Shown: positions 56,601 to 64,000 of the stretch, one piece after another
Numbering within the stretch: the stretch's first letter is position 1
Layout of the letters: each line of letters starts with the position of its first letter
From: Luidia sarsii
Taxonomy: Eukaryota; Echinodermata; Asteroidea; Paxillosida; Luidiidae
Length of the DNA stretch: 64,000 bases
Direction of reading: 5' to 3'
Assembly: GCA_949987565.1 (NCBI GenBank)
Contig: OX465104.1
Location: 2,639,974 to 2,703,973 of the forward strand
The notes under the pieces: generated by a model
The model's input: the letters and a program-made list of their open reading frames with translations, nothing else
Database searches by the model: none
Told to the model about the DNA's origin: nothing
Position numbers and translations under genes: made by a program

Positions 56601-59600
56601 ACTGGTGTATCACTAGTCCTACTTAGTTAACTGAAAACCTGGCCAGTGGACTGGCAGTGGACTTCCACTGCATGTTAATGAGAAGCCAAAATGCCTAAAG
56701 AATTGCCCTTTCAGATTAGTTTCAGACAAGTACAGAATTTAATTTTTATAGGAATTCATAAGAAATTCTCAGAAAAGTGGAAATATATCCGTTTGGGAGA
56801 ATTCAGTGAGATTGTTGATGTTGCAATTCAACATCTTTTTTTTCCTTTGCATCAGGTAAACGCTGATCTATGCAAAAAGCTGGGAATTGCTCGTTCTGTG
56901 GCAAGCGCATACCATCCGCAGACAAACGGACTGGATGAACGCACGAATCAAACCCTGCGTGTTCGTTTGAGCAAACTTGCAAATGAACAGCAAACTGATT
57001 GGGCTGACCACTTAGAAGGGGTGGCATACTCCATCAGAACCCAGAAACAAGCCTCCACAAAATACACCCCATTCTTTCTCATGTTTGGACGTAACCCCAG
57101 AACAGTTCTGGAAGTAAGTTTGTGTAGCTTCGCTTTTGTTTTGTTTTTTTATTGAATAAAACTGCATTTTGTGTCATTTGTTTAACATGCACAAGTTGCA
57201 CAACCTTACATTGCAAGTAATAATTATGATTACAGTGAAAGAGTCTGCTTCTTAAGATAAGCTTTGTAATGTCATCATTCTGATGTGTTTCATTAGATGG
57301 AACCTTCAGATGAGTCAACAGTGCCATTGACCAATGAAATGGAAATTGATATTGATGAAGCTGTGTCCAGGAGGGAAGAAGTGATGACTAGTGTCCGGTC
57401 GAAGGTAAAGCATTTGTTCAACATTTCAAACACTTAATTTCAAACATTTAATTTATATGTACATGTAGGTATCTACAATCTTTATGATATTTGTATACTG
57501 GTTATTTACACAGGTTAATCAAAACACTGTTGCTGCCCAGGGCAAGCAAAAGAGGGAATTTCAGCGGCGTAAGTTGAAAGGGGTAAAAACCTTTCAGTTC
57601 ATCGTAGGTGATTCCGTACTAAGACGAAATTGCAAAAATGTTGGTCGCAAGGGTGGAAAGATGGAACCACTGTGGACTGGACCATACAGGTAATGTACAG
57701 ATGTTCCATTCTATGATGTATCATTGCTAATGAATTGATCACAACTGATCACCGCTCTAGTAGTTACTCTAGTAAGTACGTGTACCTCCATGGATGTACA
57801 TGTACTCAATATGTACTCAACACTTGGCACTTACGCTTGTTATAGTGTCAGTTTCTCTACCAGTCAACACATTTAGGAGCTTACCAAACCTGTGCTAAGA
57901 TTAGCTGTGTCCGGTTTCAAATTTAATATGAATGAAGCTTTTCTATTTGTGCATTAGAAACTTTGAATGCATTTAAGTATTATGTATTTATCTTGTGCAT
58001 GGATGTCATTGCTGTGGCTCTTATTTTTGGCGAGATGCGAAGCAGTGTGAGTCTATGTAATGCCGATTTCCGTCTGTCCGTCTGTCCGGCCATCCGCATT
58101 CAGATGGTTTTTTTTTCATTCATAGGGAACCCTAAATAAAATTCAGTGCTTCCATTTTGGGGGGGGGGGGGGATTATAATAAAATTCATTTCTGCAACCT
58201 AAAATTATTCATACATATTGTGGATAAAACGTGGGTTTGTTTATGTCTATGTCACAAAAAATTAATGTGATCCCTATAAAGTACATGTACATTGGAAACT
58301 ACTCCACAACCACACTGTCATCCCATTTCTCCCAAAACAAGTTAATTTACCCTGGTGGAGTAGACTGGAGTTTAGTGGATTGGGTTGGGTAGCTGGGGTG
58401 TATGGGGGCATGTTTGGGATGATAGAGTATTTTAGGGTGATGGAAAAATGGGATTAGAGATATAGAGTGGTGGATGTACTGGGGTAGTAGGGTGATGGTG
58501 TAGGGATGATGGGGTGGAGAATAATTATGTGGTAGGGTTATGGGTTGAGGGTTGGGATAGGTTTGGTTTGGGGTTTATGGTTTACATGGTTTAGGGTGGG
58601 GTAAGGCGCTGTGGTAATGTTACAGATTCTAAATATTGTACACTGTACATGTATTGCAGACTGTACATGTACTATGTACATATATTTACATTCATTTGTT
58701 TACTGCAGATAATTAGGTTGTAGCGAGCCATGACAGCTTTGCTGTTCTAGTTTTTAGTTGGTTTTACTTTTCCCTTTGTTGGCTGTAATAATATATATAT
58801 GAATTATCTTTTACAGCATTATAGACATAGATTCCAATCAGCGTGTGACACTGCAGAATTGTGCTGGCCTTGAGTTGCATGAAAAAATCCCATATGATCA
58901 GCTTCGTCCCTATGCAAAGAGTACACCAAATTTGATTTATATTTTGCATTTTGTTACATGTTTTGGCCACTATTCATGATAATCTTTTAACTTCTCCAAA
59001 ACAGACGTTGCATGGGCATACATGCATTACTTGATCAAGCAGATTTCAATCAATGCATGCATGAAAGCATGTTGCATGTGGCCAAGTGTGATTATACTAA
59101 TGAAAGCTTTATCATCAACGCTGTTCTATAACATTAACCTGCATGACATTTCCATCTAGAATTAATAGGCATTTGCAGTTGTTTTAAGTCCTGAGAAGTG
59201 ATTGTTAGTTAACACTTAATTTTAAATCAGTAGTCCATTACTGCATGTACATCATACTGTTCTCTTCTTTTTTAGGTTTGTTCAAAATTGTTGTGTATTT
59301 ATTTATCCAAATGATTTTTGCATTCATTTGTTTGTTATTACATTAATGATTCTGTTTAATTAATGTTCCATCGGACTTATATCCCAGAGTTTGTGAATCG
59401 AGTCCTCCCCATTACAAATTAATATGTATGTTTTCATTTTCAAAAGTTTTTTTTTTTACATGGTATAATATACCATGAACATATCAGGTGCATATATTAT
59501 ATGGACCTGATATGTTGTTGACAATCTATGTTGAAAGATAACTGAAAACACAAAGAATGCATTCGATGTCGTGGTGGTCAAGTATGATGAACTGAGGATT

Positions 59601-61538
59601 GTGAAATTATTTTATGCGCAGGTGCTGCAGCAAAGAAAAGCAAGAAGGAAATGCACTTCACCAACCAGGACAAACCAGCAGGTAATTAAGATGTTTTTTA
59701 TTTGTTATTATATATATGTGTGTTAACTGTATCCTGCTGTACCAATTGCATTATGCTTCCCTTCCTTATCTTTGGTCACTCTGTATTGATGTCACATTAT
59801 TAGAGACAACACTGCAGACTAGCCAGACTTCACAAGTGCATCTGAAGCAGTTGCTGCAACCTACAACCATAGCATCCCTTCGAGAGCAAATTGCAGGAAA
59901 GATCGCGTTGCCCATTCCTGCATCTGCTCAAGAGTGCGTGTCTCTGTCCAAAAACAACCCTGTGCTGTCTTTGAGCATGCAAATGGCAGAGAGCCATGAG
60001 CGTGTGATGGATAATGTGATGCAAATAGTTGGCCCTCTCATCTCATCCAACAAAGACACACACAGTATTGTCACAGAGACTAACGTATCTCAGACACTAT
60101 CTGCTCTTCTGACGTATGCTCATATCACAGGATATGAACCAGAGAGCCTTGTCAGCACACTACAGCCACTCTCAGAGTTGTATGGCCCAGTTGACACGTG
60201 CCAAACAAAGTCAAGTGTCACTATTGGGCCATACACTTTGACAAAGCATGATTTCCAGTCCCTTGAAATGGATTCATATCTCACTGACCAGGTAACTGTC
60301 ATTATTTAACAAGTGTGCCAATTGAGTTTTTCATATTTTTTGCTAAAAATACACCATGCCTTCTGCCGTACATAGCAAAGACTCTTTGTCTCACAAACTG
60401 TGAAAGTATTAATAACGGATTCAGTTGGTTAAATGTCAATATTTAAAGGCCGGTCACACACTTCTGGGATTTCTCCTATTTTGCCTTCCAAAGAAGCAGT
60501 TCATCACTAGCGGCTATTTTGTCCAACGATTTATCGGTTTTGTTATCGTTACCATTATCGTTATCGAGGCCTGTGTGACAGTCCCTCATAATATAATTTA
60601 TATCTAATATTTTCATGTCTAATATCACATTCATCACTTCAGGTTATCCATGCTTACTTTGAGCTCTTGCAACTGCAATGCAATCATGAGCTTTCACATC
60701 GGCACGTTTTCTTCTTGCCGTGCCACATCGTGCACTTTTGGGAAAGACAGGAATACAGTGACTGGCTACATCCCAATGTAAGTAAATCAAAATTTGCCTA
60801 TTTTTCACTAATTTACCAGAGGAAGAATATCAATTACACTGTTCCCGTATCCTTCAATGTATTCTTTCTTATTTCAATTTCAGATTCCTTTTTCTGACTT
60901 CTTGTGGCTAATGATTCCCATATGTGTGGACAGCAACCACTGGGTTTTGCTCGCAGCCAACATAGCCACAAGATCTGTTGGGATACTGAATTCCCTTCCT
61001 GGGTACAGCTCAGCTGAAAAGCGCTACTGTTCCCACTTCATGTATGTTTTACACTTCCACTTTTGACCCTTTAACATCATAATATTTTGTTATACCATGA
61101 GTACTATTTCCAATGTTGTAAGAGATTTCAATACTTGTGCATGCATGTATTCACTTTTAAATATTTTGTCTGTATTTCATATATTTTGCATTTGTTTATT
61201 ATTTTGGATATTATAGTAACTATATGAATGTCAGGGCCAGAACAGTACCAGACACCCCTTCTGCATGGACCACGAAGATCTACACTAATTCAATCCAACA
61301 GGATACCAGTAGCTGTGGAGTGTTTGTACTTATGGTAAGCAACTCATGTCAATTTTTTTCTTATTGAGTAACCCAGAACATGGAATCACCATGTTTTCAC
61401 CATGTTTTGTTTATATGTTTTTATTTTTTACAGTTTGCCAAGCAACTGCTCGGTGGTGTACCTCCGAGTGTACTTCGGCAGTGCCACGTAAGGGACTTCA
61501 GAATGCATGTCAGAAACAAGTTTCTGTCTCATGTGTAG
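53646..61538 (+). CDS. Ginger-type transposase: gypsy-integrase-like DDE domain fused to Ulp1-like protease, 14 exons
   Basis: Exons are 53646-53814, 54934-55127, 55712-55827, 56167-56359, 56856-57113, 57297-57404, 57514-57689, 58817-58920, 59622-59681, 59804-60291, 60643-60777, 60884-61041, 61217-61334 and 61434-61538. Phases agree and there is no internal stop, giving 793 residues. Domains in order: H2C2 zinc finger (His88, His95, Cys125, Cys128); integrase core with Asp156, Asp216 (SDQGREF) and Glu252 (NGLDERTNQTL), spaced DD35E; GPY module (WTGPY, residues about 400-404); a Lys-rich linker; an uncharacterised region 460-622; and a Ulp1/C48-like domain 623-793. The core resembles GIN1/KRBA2 and Ginger transposases. 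No reverse transcriptase, gag or LTR is present. The gene lies between matched terminal inverted repeats. An in-frame ATG at 53565 would add 27 residues. The exon 3 donor is ambiguous (see findings). A domesticated host gene is the alternative, but the terminal repeats argue for a transposon. Confidence 0.9.
53867..54137. repeat. fold-back repeat in transposase intron 1
   Basis: TTAGGAGCTCCTCTTAGTCTTAA is answered by TTAAGAAGAGCTCCTAA about 60 bases later. The outer arms pair as well: TAGTCCCACTTACTGGGCC against AGTAAGTGGGACTA. A small (AGT)n run lies in the right arm. It looks like a short non-autonomous element. Confidence 0.55.
54934..57113 (+). other. H2C2 zinc finger and DD35E integrase core of the transposase
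   Basis: Exons 2-5 carry the catalytic part. The zinc finger is HASATGGH plus SCDRCQ. The first catalytic Asp is in LVGMDLIG, the second in LLSDQGREF and the Glu in HPQTNGLDERTNQTL. Asp216 and Glu252 are separated by 35 residues, the classic integrase spacing. Introns fall inside the zinc finger and between the first and second Asp, so the arrangement cannot come from a recently reverse-transcribed retroelement copy. Confidence 0.9.
55190..55440. repeat. repeat-like insertion rich in GGGCTAGTAAAA motifs in transposase intron 2
   Basis: GGGCTAGTAAAA-type motifs recur at the start, middle and end of this 250-bp stretch, some paired with TTTACTAGCCTGG in the other orientation. No coding signal is present. 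Confidence 0.4.
60643..61538 (+). other. Ulp1-like (C48) cysteine protease domain of the transposase
   Basis: Exons 11-14 code residues 623-793. They contain DSNHWVLL (His686 followed by Trp, as in Ulp1/SENP), GILNSLPG at the position of the catalytic Asp (here Asn703), and SIQQDTSSCGVFVLMFAK with Gln747 and Cys753 six residues apart, as in SENP proteases. His, Gln and Cys are kept; Asp is replaced by Asn. Ulp1-type enzymes cleave SUMO or related modifiers; the substrate here is unknown. Confidence 0.82.
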
Positions 61539-61722
61539 GGCCCCTGAGACAGAAAGTTGTTTCTGACAAACACTCCACACTCTACAGCTACTGGTCAAGA
61601 TCAGGGGTGTTCAGTCCATTTTTCCTTGAGTTCTGTATGATTAATTAGCTCTTCCGCTGCTTCTGTTTGGAATAACAAGGGGTTTGTGAAGCCACTTTGG
61701 CCATTGAATGCACTTGGATTAT

Positions 61723-61728
61723 AATAAA
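61723..61728 (+). other. candidate polyadenylation signal of the transposase gene
   Basis: AATAAA lies 185 bases after the stop codon at 61538 in AT-rich DNA. Confidence 0.4.
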
Positions 61729-61739
61729 ATACGTCCATG

Positions 61740-63850
61740 CTGAAATTATGCTCAGTAACCTTGAAAATGTCATGATGTTGTCACATGACAGTGCGTTAAA
61801 GGGGCAAATGACCTTGAAACTTGGTGGGCCAATTAGTTGTTGAGCCAAACATTCAAAATCTTAAGTTTGGATCTGATTGACCATTGCTTTGAATAAGTAT
61901 GAAATGTTTAAAATTATTATCAAGTCCCACAGACATTGTTCACAGAATGTGTGTGTTTTGGGGTAGGCATGGAGGGTATAGGTTTGAAACACGTGATGGC
62001 ATCTTTATTTTTTGTTCGTTCTTCACAAATGTAATTGTAACCCGGAAAACCTACACAATATGGGGAAAACTAAATAAAAAGTAAAAAACCATCCAGTGAT
62101 CGGAGGAGAAAACACAGGGTATTCTGGAAAACAAAAATTGCAACGCTATCTTGGCTCATGAAAATAACTCACTAGCTACTTTATTCAACTTAATAAACCC
62201 CAAAAATACAAATTCCAAAAAAATGAAATGACTCAGCCAAACACGATCCGACTAACTTAATTTAACCCCAAAAAAATCCTATGAAAACAAAATCCAACTG
62301 ACACGTTCCATGACCAAACCAACCAATGACCAAGAACCTTAGACTCAGACCTTTTTAAACCAATTGACCAAATCCAGACCTAACCTAAACAACAAAGTGA
62401 CGAAACCAAGAGATAGACCAAACCAAGAGATAGACCAAACCATAAATATAACCCAATACAACACAACTCTATATCAAAACAACAAAAGGGGTATACAACA
62501 CAGCACTTAATGGGATGACGTTACTCAGTCTCACACCTTATGTCTACAATGCCCATAACAGCTGCTGTGTTGGGCACCAAGCCACCAACACAGGGTGTTC
62601 TATCTGTAACGGTTCCTCCCAAAAAGATAATCCTCGATCTTATCTCTACTAGTGAACAGTCAAGGGCAAAGTAAGTAACTCAAAACAACATCGAAGTACA
62701 TGTACATACATAACTAACACATAAGAAAACAAAACAAAACAAAGTGGATAGATGTAACATAAAAGAAAAGAACAAAAACAAAGTACATGTAGCCTGTACA
62801 TTATACATGTAGCAGGCACCCCTGCTACGTAATCAAAATGATTTAGTGTATGTACTTTAGTTTTTCCTTGTCTGTTTTTGCTTGGATGGAGTTTTTCGAG
62901 CTGAGAGTAATGGCACATATAATTTTAGTGTATTATAGTAAGTTCTTGTGAGATTATGTTCTCTCGGTGCTCAAGACATTGTGCCTGCTGTGTCTGAAAT
63001 AAATCTTCCTTGCTGAGGCATCACAAACAAGACTGTTTCAATATTTGTCTGCTTTTTTTACTGCCACTTATCGGAACTGGGCGACCTATTATGGAGTAAC
63101 CAGTAGCTTTATTGTCTAATTTGTATGCCAAAAATATTAATGTCAGGTTGATTTTATCAAATGCCTTTTCACGACCAATACATATCAGTGTTACTTCTAG
63201 TTCCTCACAATTTCTAGTAAACTAGCTACTGCATCTCTAATAAACATCAACATCTGGAATTTCCGTGATGATTGGCATGACAGTTTCCAGGTGAGTTTAG
63301 AACATTATGGTTATGGGCCGGGGTCTAGTTGTCGACCTCTCTGTGGGCAGCCGGGGAAATTTTAATCATCCTGGGAACGACATCAAGAGAAAGCTCTTTA
63401 TTTTCCCTAGATTCTTCTTATAATAGTTATTTGAATTCTGCGTCAGTTGGGCAACTTTTGGAAGCTATTTTTTTTGTTTCGCAATTAAGTTTTCTTGCCA
63501 ATAATTAAATAAGTAAGTGTATTCCTTTAAAAAAGAAGAAGAAATCCAATCGATTCGTCATATTGTGATTGTCAATTTTACAATGATATAAATCCATCCG
63601 CCACTCAGTTCCAGTATCTAATTTAATATCAGCATTATTTTTTTTAAATATGCTTGCGTCATTGTGTTATCCACGCAAGAAGCATGTACGTATTATGTTG
63701 ATACATGTGTACCATTAAAACCACGGCGCAAAGGAATATTCTTTATGTAGCGCCCTCAATTGGTCATAAAAACACATTCGTCAGCCGGACACTTTGGCCC
63801 GCCGGACTATTTATACCGTGACTAGTACGGGCTCACGTGTCCGTGTGGGT
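61740..63850. other. AT-rich 3' non-coding part of the Ginger element
   Basis: No gene is seen between the transposase 3' end and the right terminal repeat. It contains a short direct repeat (accaagagatagaccaaacc, near 62400-62450) and an A-rich plus-strand stretch at 62040-62500. The final 250 bases hold the subterminal GCCGGAC motifs. Confidence 0.5.
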
Positions 63851-63853
63851 AGC

Positions 63854-63908
63854 GCGGACATCTGAGTCCGGCGGACAGCTAAGTCCGCCACATGCACACC
63901 GGGTCACA
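63854..63908 (-). repeat. right terminal inverted repeat of the Ginger element
   Basis: This 55-base copy is uninterrupted and reads TGTGACCCGGTGTGCATGTG on the minus strand before the GCGGACT motifs. Further GCCGGAC motifs recur internally at about 63784-63808, as subterminal repeats. The window ends 92 bases beyond it. Confidence 0.8.
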
Positions 63909-64000
63909 ATTTGGGTTTGCATTATGCAACAAGCTTGTATTTTTTTTTAACAATCCGGTGTGGGAGTTTGGTATATGTGGGAGTTTGGTCAATTGTATAT

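Larger units (their letters stand above)
53042..63908 (+). mobile_element. Ginger-type DNA transposon, apparently full length (10,867 bp)
   Basis: The element starts TGTGACCCGG and ends CCGGGTCACA, fitting the TGTNR...YNACA termini known for Ginger elements. Once the nested 439-bp insertion is removed from the left end, the left 49 bases and the right 55 bases pair as terminal inverted repeats: 45 of 49 positions match, with one 6-base gap. The intact 14-exon transposase lies between them on the plus strand. A direct target-site duplication was not found. The bases outside are AAAT on the left and ATTT on the right, which extend the inverted symmetry instead of repeating directly, so the exact ends could be off by a few bases. 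Confidence 0.8.

Noticed and set aside
53646..61538. LTR retrotransposon or endogenous virus explanation for the integrase
   Set aside because: There is no reverse transcriptase, protease-gag region or LTR; the gene is split by many introns and bounded by inverted, not direct, terminal repeats.

Overview
The window is nuclear DNA of an animal. It holds two intron-rich single-copy metazoan genes, one tRNA gene with an intron, a large intron-containing DNA transposon, and a very dense load of short inverted-repeat elements and minisatellites. The repeat-rich introns, degenerate CCCTAA-type telomere motifs and a Ginger-type transposon suggest a marine invertebrate, perhaps an echinoderm, hemichordate or cephalochordate. 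The species cannot be fixed from the sequence alone.

Layout. Positions 1-8.98 kb are gene-poor and made of dispersed repeats, with an apparently intact tRNA-Ile(UAU) gene at 8229-8328 on the minus strand. TMF1, the trans-Golgi golgin and Rab6 effector, occupies 8983-38580 on the plus strand. I resolved 16 coding exons whose phases all agree, giving 1183 residues. Most of its roughly 26 kb of intron is minisatellite: a 5.3-kb array of a 49-bp unit, a 2.3-kb array of an 80-bp unit, an 18-copy array of a 60-bp unit, and several arrays that start at splice donors. From 38.6 to 45.5 kb lie the 3' flank and more minisatellites. ATP5PD, mitochondrial ATP synthase subunit d, lies on the minus strand at 45516-48592 in five exons (161 residues) and converges on TMF1. 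A 1.3-kb pure pyrimidine (CTCCCT)n tract lies just upstream of it.

From 53042 to 63908 there is a 10.9-kb DNA transposon of the Ginger type. It has matching terminal inverted repeats beginning TGTGA and ending TCACA. It carries a 14-exon gene (53646-61538, 793 residues) with no break. That gene encodes a gypsy-integrase-like transposase with an H2C2 zinc finger, a DD35E triad and a GPY module, fused to a C-terminal Ulp1-type cysteine protease domain. The left terminal repeat is split by a 439-bp nested element flanked by CCGG on both sides.

The TMF1 and ATP5PD exons are GC-rich in AT-rich surroundings, whereas the transposase exons are AT-rich like their flanks. A recurring theme is that internal segments of dispersed inverted-repeat elements have been amplified into minisatellites: the 18-bp array at 6.5 kb, the 60-bp arrays at 29 and 43.4 kb, and the array at 44.5 kb.
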